Source: Ornithinibacillus scapharcae TW25 (GTDB taxonomy: Bacteria > Bacillota > Bacilli > Bacillales > Amphibacillaceae). Taken from it: a DNA stretch of 64,000 nt. Numbering within the stretch: the stretch's first letter is position 1; each line of letters starts with the position of its first letter. Made by a program: the position numbers and the translations under genes. Under the pieces are notes generated by a model that was not told where the DNA came from, ran no database searches, and worked only from the letters and a program-made list of their open reading frames with translations. Below, piece by piece: positions 26,127 through 34,779 of the stretch. The DNA lies in assembly GCF_000190475.1 (NCBI RefSeq), contig NZ_AEWH01000006.1, positions 186,001 to 250,000 on the forward strand, in the 5' to 3' direction.

Positions 26127-26495
26127 TTATTCCCATTCTAAAAATTCTATACGATTTCCAAATGGATCATCCATATAAAATAGGTTTGCACCTGATAATT
26201 CATGATCTACCTTATACAATGCATTAGATGAATTCAAATACTGTTTCATTTCTTCAATATTTCTCACCCGGATAGCTGGATGTGCTTTTCTCGCTGGTTG
26301 GAAAGGTTCTTCTATGCCAATATGAATATGGACTTGCCCATTTGAAAACCAAGCTCCACCACGTGCCTTTAATTTATCCGGTTTATCAACCTCTTGAAAT
26401 CCCAACAAATCACGGTAAAACTTCCTTGCTTGCTCTTCTCCACCTTTAGGGGCGGCTATTTGTACATGGTCTAACTGTTCATATTGAAATCTCAT
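26127..26495 (-). CDS. VOC family (glyoxalase/dioxygenase superfamily) protein
   Basis: Single VOC domain of 122 residues made of two beta-alpha-beta-beta-beta modules: QLDHVQIAAPKGGEEQARKF at the start and NLFYMDDPFGNRIEFLEW at the end. Candidate metal ligands are His9, His56 or His58 (VHIHIG) and the final Glu of RIEFLE. The reaction is not readable, since the family covers glyoxalase, dioxygenase and resistance enzymes. Monocistronic. Confidence 0.88.
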   Translation of the reverse strand: MRFQYEQLDHVQIAAPKGGEEQARKFYRDLLGFQEVDKPDKLKARGGAWFSNGQVHIHIGIEEPFQPARKAHPAIRVRNIEEMKQYLNSSNALYKVDHELSGANLFYMDDPFGNRIEFLEWE

Positions 26496-26644
26496 CCATA
26501 TCCCCTCCTCGATAAAATTATAACCATGTTTTTTAACAATTCATAATACATTTACCAAATACACATTGAAAACATTTCGTTATATCTATTTAGCCCATAT
26601 AAATGGTAGGATGAATATAGATATTATATTGGAGGGGAATACAT

Positions 26645-27427
26645 ATGTACCTTATGGAATACGGAAAGAAAGATATGCCAATTCTCGTATTTCTCCATGG
26701 TGGTGGGGTCAGTGGCTGGATGTGGGATGAACAAATCAATTACTTCTCGGAAAACTACCATTGTATTGTTCCTGACTTGCCTGGTCACGGATTAAGTAAA
26801 GAAGAGCATTTTACGATTCAAGATAGCGCTAGGGCGATATTAGATTTATTAAAGGATAGAAAAAGCGAGCAACCCATAATAGTTGTTGGGTTTTCGTTAG
26901 GTGCACAAATACTTGTTCAAATGCTAAGTGATGAGACAGATTTTATCGACTTTGCTATCATTAATAGTGCCCTCACAAAACCAATGAAGTATAGTTCGAA
27001 ATTAATATACCCTCTACTAAAGATTTCTTTTCCACTAGTAAAGTTGAAGCAATTTGCCAAATTACAAGCCAAAGTGCTATATATCCGTGAAGAACAATTT
27101 GAATCCTATTATCAGGAAACGATCAGTATGACATATGACTCTTTTATCCAAGTGATGAGGGAGAACATGGCATTTCAAACACCGGAAAATTTTAAGGATT
27201 CATCGACTAAAATACTTATCACAGTAGGAGAAAAGGAAAAGAAAATAATGAGGGACTCTGCTAAAGAATTGGTTCACCAGAACAATAACAGTAAAGGAAT
27301 TATAATTCCTTCTATTGGTCATGGTGTGTCTCTAGCAAATCCAAAGTTTTTCCACCAAATAGTAGAGGATTGGATTGCAACAGAATCGCTACCGAAAAAC
27401 GTACAAGTTCTACATAAACAAAAATGA
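26645..27427 (+). CDS. Alpha/beta hydrolase
   Basis: Cytosolic alpha/beta hydrolase of 260 residues. Seen: HGGGVSGWMWDEQ (oxyanion loop), the nucleophile in GFSLGAQ (about residue 85), and the catalytic His in SIGHGVSLANP (about 223). A cap region lies between about 110 and 180. No signal peptide. Expressed from its own promoter with a TTGGAGGGG ribosome binding site. Substrate unknown. Confidence 0.88.
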   Translation: MYLMEYGKKDMPILVFLHGGGVSGWMWDEQINYFSENYHCIVPDLPGHGLSKEEHFTIQDSARAILDLLKDRKSEQPIIVVGFSLGAQILVQMLSDETDFIDFAIINSALTKPMKYSSKLIYPLLKISFPLVKLKQFAKLQAKVLYIREEQFESYYQETISMTYDSFIQVMRENMAFQTPENFKDSSTKILITVGEKEKKIMRDSAKELVHQNNNSKGIIIPSIGHGVSLANPKFFHQIVEDWIATESLPKNVQVLHKQK

Positions 27428-27455
27428 CCAGTCTCCCTAGGGGAAACTGGTCGTT
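27424..27455 (+). terminator. Terminator of the hydrolase gene
   Basis: Stem GACCAGT..TCCC / GGGGA..ACTGGTC overlapping the stop codon, followed by a short T tract. Confidence 0.7.
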
Positions 27456-27492
27456 TCATTGTAAAGTTAGCAGCCACATATGCCGTATCTGT

Positions 27493-27597
27493 CATAAAAA
27501 GTTTTAAACCACCACTTCACCAAGTGGGTGTTCGCAGAAACCTTCCTGCCTTCCGCACGCTATGGCGGCACGGCATTAGAGCTTCAATTTAAAACTC
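27493..27597 (-). ncRNA. Candidate structured small RNA
   Basis: Gene-free stretch with dense base pairing. On the minus strand a TATAAT (27606-27601) is followed by AGTTTTAAA (27596-27588), which pairs perfectly with TTTAAAACT (27508-27500) as an outer closing stem, then TTTTT. Inside are stems built on GCCG../..GGC with CCGC/GCGG, GCAG/CTGC, and CACCCACTT/AAGTGGTG. No gene lies downstream on that strand, so a stand-alone RNA (perhaps 6S-like in outline) is likelier than a riboswitch. Family not recognised. The rest of 27598-27737 shows nothing further. Confidence 0.45.
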
Positions 27598-27737
27598 CCT
27601 ATTATACGTTTAGAGGTTAAAACTTAATAAAATACGTACATCGTAGCTCGTATCCTTATATTACTATGTTCTAATAGAAATAGCAATGTCAATGTCATCC
27701 AGTTATGGAAAATGAGCTATTCATCCTATTAACTCTA

Positions 27738-27986
27738 TTAGAAAATTAGTTCATATACCTCACGTAATTGTCCAACTCGTAGATCATCTTGAACATTTTC
27801 TGCATAATCAATCTCTCGCTCTAGGATTTGTTCCAGATACTGTAATTCTTTATCATTTAAATCCTTAATAAAATCCTCTTCATTCTCATAAGTATTATGC
27901 TGAAGTTTATCATAAATAGACAGACTTAACGCATCCTCATCATAATTTGATAAAGACTCACGTAAGTATTGAAGCGTATTATCCAT
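27738..27986 (-). CDS. Small acidic conserved protein
   Basis: Protein of 82 residues, strongly acidic and predicted all-helical (LQYLRESLSNYDEDALSLSI, then FIKDLNDKELQYLEQILERE). Similar short proteins of unknown role occur in Bacillaceae; I cannot name the family with certainty. It follows the small basic protein gene by 12 bases and is probably co-transcribed with it. The two together, one acidic and one basic, may be expressed during sporulation, but no sigma-specific promoter is obvious. Confidence 0.7.
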   Translation of the reverse strand: MDNTLQYLRESLSNYDEDALSLSIYDKLQHNTYENEEDFIKDLNDKELQYLEQILEREIDYAENVQDDLRVGQLREVYELIF

Positions 27987-27998
27987 TCCGACACCTGC

Positions 27999-28139
27999 CT
28001 AGATTTTTGTATTTCTTTTCTTTGCCCTATCCTCGAGCTGAGTTTTTGGACGGTGATCTGCAGTTTCTTCCGTTAACCCTTGTGGATTAACACTAGATAT
28101 AACACGCTTTTTACTCCAGTTATCACTTTTTTCAGCCAT
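27999..28139 (-). CDS. Small basic protein, 46 residues
   Basis: Lysine- and asparagine-rich peptide with no hydrophobic segment (EKSDNWSKKRVISSVNPQGL, then RPKTQLEDRAKKRNTK). Start at ATG 28139 is set by GGAGGTG nine bases before; the longer frame to 28190 has no such site. Its size and composition recall minor small acid-soluble spore proteins, but no known SASP motif is recognised. First gene of a two-gene unit with the acidic protein. Confidence 0.65.
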   Translation of the reverse strand: MAEKSDNWSKKRVISSVNPQGLTEETADHRPKTQLEDRAKKRNTKI

Positions 28140-28293
28140 TGTTAAACACCTCCATTTCATAGTATTTCTATATTGAAGGTTATTATCCAAGTGGAATTTT
28201 GCGTAGATGAGTTGGGACTATATTGGGATGGACAGGGACTATTGATTGGGCTTAATCAAGCCCATGCTCTCCCACTATAACAAATCCCCGCAT

Positions 28294-28320
28294 AAAAAGA
28301 GCACAGCAACTGTGCTCCAT
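28294..28320 (-). terminator. Terminator of the acyl-CoA ligase gene
   Basis: GGAGCACAG / CTGTGCTC stem directly after the stop codon, followed by TTTTT on the minus strand. Confidence 0.85.
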
Positions 28321-28324
28321 TCAT

Positions 28325-29935
28325 CTATTTTTCACCTAATCCTTCATATTCATCGCGTAGCTCTCGTTTCAATACTTTACCACTTGGATTTTTTGGTAAT
28401 GATTCAGCAAAAGCAACGTATTTTGGTACTTTAAATTTCGATAATTTTTCCTGGCAATATTCCACTACCGTTTCTTCTGTCAGTTTACTACTTTCTTTTA
28501 GTACGATAACGGCTGTCACTGCTTCAATCCAATATTGGTCTGGTATCCCAATAACCGCTACTTCGGATACACCGTCAAGCTGATAAATCGTTTCTTCCAC
28601 TTCACGACTGGATACATTGACACCACCTGTATTGATCATATCTTTTTTACGGTCAATAATGGTAATGTAACCTTCCTCATCCATGACTCCAAGGTCACCA
28701 CTGTGAAACCAGCCACCGCGAAATGCTTCAGCAGTTTTTTCAGGATCATGCAAATAACCTTTCATGGCATGTGGTGTTCGATGAACGATTTCTCCAATTT
28801 CACCGCGGGGTACTTCTTTGTCATTCTCATCAACAATTTTTGTTTGCAAATTTAATGTTGGTTTTCCTGCTGAACCAAGCTTTCTTAGTTGGTCCTCCGG
28901 CTGTAGGGCTGTTGCTAACGGAGCAACTTCTGTTTGCCCATAAAAGTTCCAAAACTTTGCATTTGGTAAGCGTTCAGACAGCTCTTTCAAAATCTCTCTA
29001 GGCATAATGGCTGCACCATAATAACATTTTTCCAAAGTTGATAGATTACGTGTATCAAATTCTGGATGTCTAAGTAATGCGATCCATACGGTCGGTGGAC
29101 AGAATAATTGTGTAGCACCCTCTTTTTCAATCGTTTGTAAAATAACTTCGGGACTAGCTCCGTCCAAAATAATACCACTTGACCCCAAATATATACTTGG
29201 TCCTAAAAAGCAATGGAGTTGTGCACTATGATACATAGGTAAAGCATGTATTAACACATCATTCTCAGACATATTTCCATTTACAATACAGCTCACATAT
29301 TCACTGACAATGCTTTTATGTGTCAACATGACACCCTTTGGCCTCGATTCTGTTCCACTTGTGTACAAAACATGAGCTAAATCATCATCTGATAGATCTT
29401 CCTCAACTAAATCGATAGGCTGGTCCATTCGTATATCTCTTAATGCAATCCAATCCCCCAGGCTATCAGGTAAAATATCCGCTTCTTCTAAGTCCATAAT
29501 ATATCGAAAAGACATTTCCATGCCCGCGCTAGCTCGATCTAACACAGGCGCATATTCTTCTGAAGCTATTAAACCACTTACCTTTGCATGCTCTAGGATG
29601 AACGCAACTTCCGGACTTGTTAACATATAATTGATTGGAATCATAACTGCACCCATTCGGGCTAAAGCAAAATTGACCATAACAAAGTCTAAGCTATTCT
29701 TTGACATCACCGTTATCATATCGCCTTTTTTCATCCCTCTTTGCCGGAATGCTTGGGCTGTCTGATTGACTAAGTCATCCAGCTCTTCATAGTTCAATCG
29801 CTTGTCCCGATATGCAATTGCAAACTTATCAGGCATTCTTTCTCGAGTTCTGGTTAGTAAGTCCCCTAATGTATTTCTTCGGGCACGTTCCAATAACTTA
29901 TCTAGTCCGTCCAGTCCCTTTAAATCGACATTCAT
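28325..29935 (-). CDS. Acyl-CoA ligase, ANL (AMP-binding) family
   Basis: Enzyme of 536 residues that activates a carboxylic acid, probably a fatty acid, to acyl-AMP and then acyl-CoA. Motifs in order: VLYTSGTESRPKGVMLTH (A3 phosphate loop, about 190), NFYGQTEVAP (A5), WFHSGDLGVMDEEGYITI with DRKKDMINTGG (A7-A8, about 410-440), and PKNPSGKVLKRELR with the catalytic Lys at the C-terminus (A10). Resembles Bacillus YhfT/LcfA-type ligases. Monocistronic, with no beta-oxidation genes nearby. Confidence 0.93.
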   Translation of the reverse strand: MNVDLKGLDGLDKLLERARRNTLGDLLTRTRERMPDKFAIAYRDKRLNYEELDDLVNQTAQAFRQRGMKKGDMITVMSKNSLDFVMVNFALARMGAVMIPINYMLTSPEVAFILEHAKVSGLIASEEYAPVLDRASAGMEMSFRYIMDLEEADILPDSLGDWIALRDIRMDQPIDLVEEDLSDDDLAHVLYTSGTESRPKGVMLTHKSIVSEYVSCIVNGNMSENDVLIHALPMYHSAQLHCFLGPSIYLGSSGIILDGASPEVILQTIEKEGATQLFCPPTVWIALLRHPEFDTRNLSTLEKCYYGAAIMPREILKELSERLPNAKFWNFYGQTEVAPLATALQPEDQLRKLGSAGKPTLNLQTKIVDENDKEVPRGEIGEIVHRTPHAMKGYLHDPEKTAEAFRGGWFHSGDLGVMDEEGYITIIDRKKDMINTGGVNVSSREVEETIYQLDGVSEVAVIGIPDQYWIEAVTAVIVLKESSKLTEETVVEYCQEKLSKFKVPKYVAFAESLPKNPSGKVLKRELRDEYEGLGEK

Positions 29936-30043
29936 ATACGTTCCTCCCCCAATATAATTCGGTGATTTAATTTGTATAAATATTCTATTTATTATTTTAA
30001 TTCAGAAATATACCATTAGCAATACACATGGCAAAACTTCGTG

Positions 30044-30070
30044 ATATTCGCCTAAATTCGACCATACAAG
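30044..30070 (+). promoter_or_regulatory. Sigma-E-like promoter of the coat protein gene
   Basis: ATATT (30044-30048) and CATACAAG (30063-30070) with a 14-bp gap closely match the mother-cell sigma-E consensus (ATATT, CATACAAT). The position, 60 bp before a spore coat gene, supports it. Confidence 0.65.
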
Positions 30071-30130
30071 CTACTCTATAGCCTAAAAAATCATATAGTT
30101 TAAATGACTACTTACCTAGGGGGAAATATG

Positions 30131-30631
30131 ATGGAAGAAACATGGGAAAGGCAGCCTCAACATTTGGCGTGGCACGAAACATTAGAAATTCATGAACTAG
30201 TAGCATTCCAATCAATAGGTTTAATGAAATTGAAGAAATCCATTGGTGACGTCCAGGATGAAAGACTTCGAGGATTGTATCAAAATACCATAAATGGGCT
30301 AGAAGTTAACCTTCAAGAACTATTGCAGTTCTACGCACTCGCACCTAGAACAGAGGCTATGAACACACCAGAAATGGAAAAAGGATTTTACGCAGGCGAC
30401 CTACTAGCTCTTGCGAAAACCTCTGTACGTAATTATGCAATTGCTATAACAGAAACCGCTACACCTACCGTTAGAGAGACCTTAACCAATCATTTACAAA
30501 AAGCTATTCAGACCCATGCAGATGTCTTTAATTATATGTATGAGAACGGATTGTATCCTGCTTATGATATGAACCTATTATTAGAAAACGATATGATGAA
30601 TGCTAGAAATGCTATCGAAATGGATTATTAA
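30131..30631 (+). CDS. Spore coat protein, CotF-like family
   Basis: Ferritin-like helical protein of 166 residues of the CotF family of spore coat proteins. Seen: WHETLEIHELVAFQSIGLMKLKK, a helix pair separated by VQDERLRGLYQ, and the C-terminal HADVFNYMYENGLYPAYD, a tail typical of this family. AGGGGG lies seven bases before ATG 30131 and four before ATG 30128, so 30131 is preferred. The upstream sigma-E-like promoter indicates mother-cell expression during sporulation. Confidence 0.87.
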   Translation: MEETWERQPQHLAWHETLEIHELVAFQSIGLMKLKKSIGDVQDERLRGLYQNTINGLEVNLQELLQFYALAPRTEAMNTPEMEKGFYAGDLLALAKTSVRNYAIAITETATPTVRETLTNHLQKAIQTHADVFNYMYENGLYPAYDMNLLLENDMMNARNAIEMDY

Positions 30632-30678
30632 CTGGAAGATCAATTACCATTACGAAATCCCATAAAAATGTACACCAA

Positions 30679-30710
30679 AAAAGACACGGTTATCCAAAAC
30701 CGTGTCTTCA
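30679..30710. terminator. Terminator between convergent coat and RDD genes
   Basis: AAAGACACGGTT / AACCGTGTCTT hairpin with A-tract and T residues on both sides. Confidence 0.85.
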
Positions 30711-30714
30711 TTCC

Positions 30715-31182
30715 TTATCTATCAAAAACAACTCTCGTATCACTAAACATATCATGCAACCCTTGTTTTTCACTCGTAAATCCGACAATGATATAAAGGA
30801 GAGCTAAGAACGAAAACGCTTGGTAAATGAACCTTCCAACCACTTCCCTAAAAATTACATCACTCCACTTTAATGGCTCGCCATCTTTACGGATTACTTT
30901 AATGCCAAGTATCATCTTCCCTAAAGTCTGCCCAAAGAATTTGGTCATGAGTATGAAATAAAGGAAGATAATGATAGAACCGATAATCCATGGTACGGAC
31001 CAGATCCCTATAGTAATCGCATAACCATCATTGACAAATTTAAAAGGTGATAATAGTATTCCATTCAAACTAGAGACCACTAATAGGTCAAATAAAAAGG
31101 CCCAAAAACGCATCCAAAAACCTGCATAGCGCTCATGTCTCTCAGAGGATTCAGCATGATATACCATTGTATTTTCAGTCAT
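30715..31182 (-). CDS. RDD family membrane protein (YteJ-like)
   Basis: Protein of 155 residues with an RDD domain: YAGFWMRFWAFLFDLLVVSSLN at the first helix, GQTLGKMILGIKVIRKDG in the middle, and two further helices. It follows sppA by 12 bases, the same pairing as sppA-yteJ in Bacillus subtilis, where YteJ works with SppA in resistance to lantibiotics and membrane quality control. Ribosome binding site AAGGAGGG. Confidence 0.9.
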   Translation of the reverse strand: MTENTMVYHAESSERHERYAGFWMRFWAFLFDLLVVSSLNGILLSPFKFVNDGYAITIGIWSVPWIIGSIIIFLYFILMTKFFGQTLGKMILGIKVIRKDGEPLKWSDVIFREVVGRFIYQAFSFLALLYIIVGFTSEKQGLHDMFSDTRVVFDR

Positions 31183-31194
31183 CCTAATCCCTCC

Positions 31195-32187
31195 TTAGTT
31201 TGAATATAAATACATTGCTCGAGGTGTATTCGCTTCATTAATAATCTCTAGAACATTAACTAATTCTTCATCCTTGCCAATCAGGTTTTGCACAGACATA
31301 CCTAAGAACTGTTCAAATCCAGTCGATTTATTATATTTCACTACTAGTGCATTTTCGAGATTATGTTCTTGCTTCATCATTTCAATTGTATCGTCCAGAG
31401 AACCTAGTTCATCTACCAAACCATTTTCTTTCGCTTGATTTCCAGTGTAGACTCTTCCGTCACCAAGCTCACGAACTGTTTGCTCGGACATCCCTCTTCC
31501 CTCTACAATAACCTGTACGAAGTCCCCGTACATGTCATCAATCATTTCTTGCAGCAATGCTCTTTCCTCATCTGTCATTTCACGGAAGGTGGACATGATG
31601 TCCTTATGCTCACCACTCTTTATGGTATTTACTTCGACCCCTATTTTTTCAGCTAATCCAGCTAGATTATAGCCTTCCATGATGACACCAATTGATCCCG
31701 TCAAAGTTGCTGGGTGAGCAACAATTTTATCAGCTGGTGCGGAAATATAGTAACCACCAGATGCAGCTGTATTCCCCATCGAAACATAAACTGGCTTTTC
31801 ATATTCTTCCTTCACTTCTAGAATCATGTCATGTATTTCGGCACTTTCAACAACACCACCACCTGGTGTATTGACACGTAAGACAATTCCATCTACATTA
31901 GGGTCTTTACCAGCTTCCTCCAACATCTCTAAAAACTGACGGTGATTGTAGGATGTCGTGTTTATTAAAGTACTTGGTGCGGTATCCTGTATGACCCCAT
32001 CTAAATGAAGTACAACAATCTTTCCATTTGAACCGTCTTCCACAACTTCTTCTTGAAACTTACTTTCTGGAAAAGTAAATAACTGATCAAAGTTAGTAGT
32101 TGCAATACTCGTCACGAGCTGGAATCCTATCGATACTACAAATAGAACGGCCGCCGTAAGTAATGCAAACCAGCGTTTTTTGTTCAT
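31195..32187 (-). CDS. sppA: Signal peptide peptidase SppA
   Basis: Membrane-bound serine protease (330 residues) that degrades cleaved signal peptides. N-terminal anchor (residues 7-26) precedes the catalytic domain facing outside. The nucleophile Ser lies in LTGSIGVIMEGYN, and the general base Lys corresponds to the Bacillus-type arrangement in the INTIKSGEHKDIM segment; the substrate-binding VNTPGGGVVESAEIHDMI block is intact. The start is moved to 32187 because GGAGGATTTTTC sits before this ATG. Operon with the RDD protein. Confidence 0.94.
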   Translation of the reverse strand: MNKKRWFALLTAAVLFVVSIGFQLVTSIATTNFDQLFTFPESKFQEEVVEDGSNGKIVVLHLDGVIQDTAPSTLINTTSYNHRQFLEMLEEAGKDPNVDGIVLRVNTPGGGVVESAEIHDMILEVKEEYEKPVYVSMGNTAASGGYYISAPADKIVAHPATLTGSIGVIMEGYNLAGLAEKIGVEVNTIKSGEHKDIMSTFREMTDEERALLQEMIDDMYGDFVQVIVEGRGMSEQTVRELGDGRVYTGNQAKENGLVDELGSLDDTIEMMKQEHNLENALVVKYNKSTGFEQFLGMSVQNLIGKDEELVNVLEIINEANTPRAMYLYSN

Positions 32188-32272
32188 GAAAAATCCTCCT
32201 GTTTTCCCAAAAATATGTATAGTAAAAGGATACACTATTTCAAGGGGCGATATCTAGTTAGACAACATCATC

Positions 32273-32536
32273 TTATAATAAAGCAAAGAAAACTAGTCCT
32301 AGTATCAGGCCTATATTAATCCCAATATCACCGGAGAAACTCTTATTCCCTGCCTTTTTTTCCCATATTGATATCATCTTTCCAATTATCACCAATACAA
32401 ATGGTACACTTATTAATATTTTTGATAGTAATGAATGGTTTATCGTAATGTCTGAAATTAGTGGTGTCAATAGTAATAAACAAGTAATGATGATTGCTAA
32501 TAGATAAAGACCTAATCTTACCTGATGTGATTTCAA
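32273..32536 (-). CDS. Hypothetical membrane protein, three helices
   Basis: Protein of 87 residues with hydrophobic helices at about 6-25, 35-52 and 70-86. The TTG start at 32536 is preferred because GGAGGT lies seven bases before it; an upstream ATG (32584) would translate a short tandem repeat (three AGGAATCTT-like copies) into extra residues. Family not recognised. Same strand as sppA, 85 bp upstream of it. Confidence 0.65.
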   Translation of the reverse strand: MKSHQVRLGLYLLAIIITCLLLLTPLISDITINHSLLSKILISVPFVLVIIGKMISIWEKKAGNKSFSGDIGINIGLILGLVFFALL

Positions 32537-32640
32537 TATATGACCTCCTAAGATTCCTAAGATTCCTATTCTTCCCTCGTCCATGTCCGAATAGTCTTAT
32601 ACTAACATACCATTTCAAAATACATGTATCTACATAAATA

Positions 32641-32668
32641 AAAGGCGATTCATTCGAATCGCCTTTAG
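32641..32668 (-). terminator. Terminator of the first ECF/anti-sigma module
   Basis: AAAGGCGATTC / GAATCGCCTTT stem with T residues on the minus strand, directly after the DUF4030 gene. Confidence 0.85.
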
Positions 32669-32671
32669 GAA

Positions 32672-33745
32672 TTAATTTATTTCCTTACTATCTTTATCTC
32701 GCACAACTACCTTATAAGGAGTGTCCCCAACTATATCCCGTAAATCATCTGATTGTAGAAACTCCTGAATGGATGTTTTTATTTTGATTGCTAATTCAGA
32801 TGCTTCTCTATCTGATTTATCGATAGTAGTCGTGATAAAAATGTTCATTGTACCTTTTTTAAAGGAATACCCTACACCTTTTGTTTTATACTCTTTCTTA
32901 CTTAACATTCCTTCCCAAATGACTGGAAGTATATCAGTGGTCCATTTACTCTCAATCGCTCTTTCTTGGACATTAAATGGTTCGAACTCGATAGTGAAAT
33001 CGACATTTATCCCTTTCTCTTTCGTTCCCTCTAAAATAGTAGCTTCAATTTCATCCGTACGTTTTTCGGTATCTTCAATAACAAAATCTAAAGTGATTTC
33101 ATCTGTATCTGGATTTGGATATCCGACACCATATGATTGAATCTTATAGCCTTGTTTCTGTAATTTCGGTACAACCTCTTTCAATACCCCCATCAGCTGC
33201 TCACCTTTTTGATACTTAGGATCTTTTTCCAAATCGGATTCATCTTCCATTCGTTCCATGTCAACTTCAACCTTAAAACTATCATATCCTCGTGACGAGA
33301 TGAGATTTTCTGTAAGATTTTTGATTTCTTCTTTAACCTGATTATAATACTCCTCTGTCCCCGATACCCTTACAAAATAAATCTTCCCCTGAGTGACATA
33401 ACCTGCCCCAGAAATTTTATATCCTTTTTCCTTAAGTGTTTCCATTAATACATCATGTAAGGGTTCCTGTTCAAAGATCTTGCTTAAAAACGGTATTTTG
33501 GAAGCTACCACAGCCATTTGTGGTGATACAAATGCCGATCCTATGAAAAGCCCAAATAATACCAAGCATGCAGCTGTAGTATAAATGAATTTCTTAGCAA
33601 TACTGTGCTGCTTTTTTAAATTTGGTACTTGTAAATCCGGATCATTCAAATTCTGCTGAACATTATTTTTAATCCTACTAGCTATTTCGTCACTAAAATA
33701 ATATTTGTGGTAATGTTCATGAACCTTCTTAAGATTTTCCTTCAC
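32672..33745 (-). CDS. DUF4030-type membrane anti-sigma-like protein
   Basis: Protein of 357 residues with a cytoplasmic N-terminus (1-52), one membrane helix (about 53-70, FIYTTAACLVLFGLFIGSAF) and a long extracellular part of repeated beta-alpha units (KGYKISGAGYVTQGKIYFVRV and later KEYKTKGVGYSFKKGTMNIF). The start overlaps the sigma gene by four bases (ATGA), which is the usual coupling of ECF sigma factors and their membrane regulators. It should hold the sigma factor at the membrane until an envelope signal arrives; the signal is unknown. Confidence 0.85.
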   Translation of the reverse strand: MKENLKKVHEHYHKYYFSDEIASRIKNNVQQNLNDPDLQVPNLKKQHSIAKKFIYTTAACLVLFGLFIGSAFVSPQMAVVASKIPFLSKIFEQEPLHDVLMETLKEKGYKISGAGYVTQGKIYFVRVSGTEEYYNQVKEEIKNLTENLISSRGYDSFKVEVDMERMEDESDLEKDPKYQKGEQLMGVLKEVVPKLQKQGYKIQSYGVGYPNPDTDEITLDFVIEDTEKRTDEIEATILEGTKEKGINVDFTIEFEPFNVQERAIESKWTTDILPVIWEGMLSKKEYKTKGVGYSFKKGTMNIFITTTIDKSDREASELAIKIKTSIQEFLQSDDLRDIVGDTPYKVVVRDKDSKEIN

Positions 33746-34317
33746 TCCATTACCTCTCCTTCCGCTGCTTCTATTTTCTTTCTCAATATGTTTCTTCCTC
33801 TTGAAAGCCTTGTTTTTACAGTGTTTATATTCAAGCCCAGTACAGTAGAAAGTTCACTAATTTTCACATCATAAAAATAATGAAGCACAATGACCTCACG
33901 ATATTTCACTGGCATGGCTAAGATTACTTGTAAGAGTTGCTCATTACGGATTGCTTTTAGAAAGGAAGCTTCCGTGCTCTCTGTTTTCTTGAAACTTTCA
34001 AGGAGATTACTCTGCAATAACAAGTGTTTCAGACTCTTTTTCTTCAAAAAATCCTTGGAAGTATTAACAGTGATGCGATATATCCACGATTTTATGGCTG
34101 CCTCTCCTCGAAAGTTTTCTAAATACTTATATGCCTTTAGAAAAACCTCTTGTGAAATGTCCTCGGCCAACCCACCATCCTTCACAAAGGAATACGCAAG
34201 TAGGTATACCTTTTCGGAATAGTGTTCCATTAATTGTTCAATCGTAAATTCTATATCTTGAAAATTGATATCAATTTCATCATTTGGGTCAATTGCATGC
34301 AATTCTTTATTTCCCAC
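33742..34317 (-). CDS. ECF RNA polymerase sigma factor
   Basis: Sigma-70 family protein of about 191 residues with region 2 (VYLLAYSFVKDGGLAEDISQEVFLKAY and IKSWIYRITVNTSKDFLKKK) and region 4 (LAMPVKYREVIVLHYFYDVKISELSTVLG, then NTVKTRLSRGRNIL). The start GTG at 34317 has AAAGGAGGT five bases before it. Typical of Bacillus envelope-stress ECF factors. It is transcribed with its DUF4030 regulator from a promoter that itself looks ECF-type (34345-34371). Confidence 0.93.
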   Translation of the reverse strand: MGNKELHAIDPNDEIDINFQDIEFTIEQLMEHYSEKVYLLAYSFVKDGGLAEDISQEVFLKAYKYLENFRGEAAIKSWIYRITVNTSKDFLKKKSLKHLLLQSNLLESFKKTESTEASFLKAIRNEQLLQVILAMPVKYREVIVLHYFYDVKISELSTVLGLNINTVKTRLSRGRNILRKKIEAAEGEVME

Positions 34318-34344
34318 TGTGTACCTCCTTTCTTTCACTCTTTA

Positions 34345-34371
34345 GACATGGTTAGTAAGTATTTGGTTTCA
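34345..34371 (-). promoter_or_regulatory. ECF-type autoregulatory promoter candidate
   Basis: Minus strand TGAAAC (34366-34371), 17-bp spacer, TGTCTA (34348-34343). This is one base from the TGAAAC/CGTC consensus of Bacillus ECF sigma factors. It lies 28 bp before the start codon. Confidence 0.55.
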
Positions 34372-34396
34372 TTTTTTTCTATTTTTCTAGTTAGAT

Positions 34397-34449
34397 AGAA
34401 AAAAGAAGGATATTAGAGGTTCTAAGCCACTTGCTATCCTTCTTTCTCA
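34397..34449 (-). terminator. Terminator upstream of the first ECF module
   Basis: AGAAGGATA / TATCCTTCT stem with a 22-nt loop and a minus-strand TTTTTTC tail. It ends transcription coming from the second ECF module or the small frame at 34506-34583. Confidence 0.65.
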
Positions 34450-34505
34450 AACATTAAGTCCGTTCAATATTATTTATTTCTATTTTCCTCACAATAGGAT
34501 TTGCT

Positions 34506-34583
34506 TCAATTAACATCTACCTCTTCTTCAATCTTCTTTAGACAGATAGGCCCTTCCCATTTCATAAATACTAGATTGTTCAT
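34506..34583 (-). CDS. Possible 25-residue peptide
   Basis: Short frame between the two ECF modules, with AAAGGAG eleven bases before the ATG. The peptide has a charged C-terminal half (KKIEEEVDV) and no clear membrane helix. The ribosome binding site lies in an inverted repeat (AAAAGG / CCTTTT). Support is weak. Nothing else is seen in the 430 bp between the modules apart from the terminator. Confidence 0.25.
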   Translation of the reverse strand: MNNLVFMKWEGPICLKKIEEEVDVN

Positions 34584-34779
34584 AAAAGGGATCGCTCCTT
34601 TTACCTTGTTTTTATCCTTACTTAACTTTATTGTAGATTTTCTTGATAAAAACCAGATTTTTAGTCTGTCACATCTAGCGTAATGACATCAACTTTCTTG
34701 ACATATGTTATTTTGATTTAATAACTGCTGTTCAAAAGCGTATTTCTCCTTTTTTCAAATCAATTTTAAAAATCACCTA

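Noticed and set aside
27493-27606. Riboswitch reading of the structured element
   Set aside because: No gene follows on the minus strand within range; the next gene leftward is on the opposite strand.
32555-32584. Short tandem repeat (AGGAATCTT-like, three copies)
   Set aside because: Only about 27 bp; it lies in the leader of a small membrane gene and explains a spurious upstream start. It is not a CRISPR or VNTR array of note.
34501-34683. 60-residue plus-strand frame between the ECF modules
   Set aside because: No ribosome binding site, odd composition, and it lies opposite the weak minus-strand frame and terminator.
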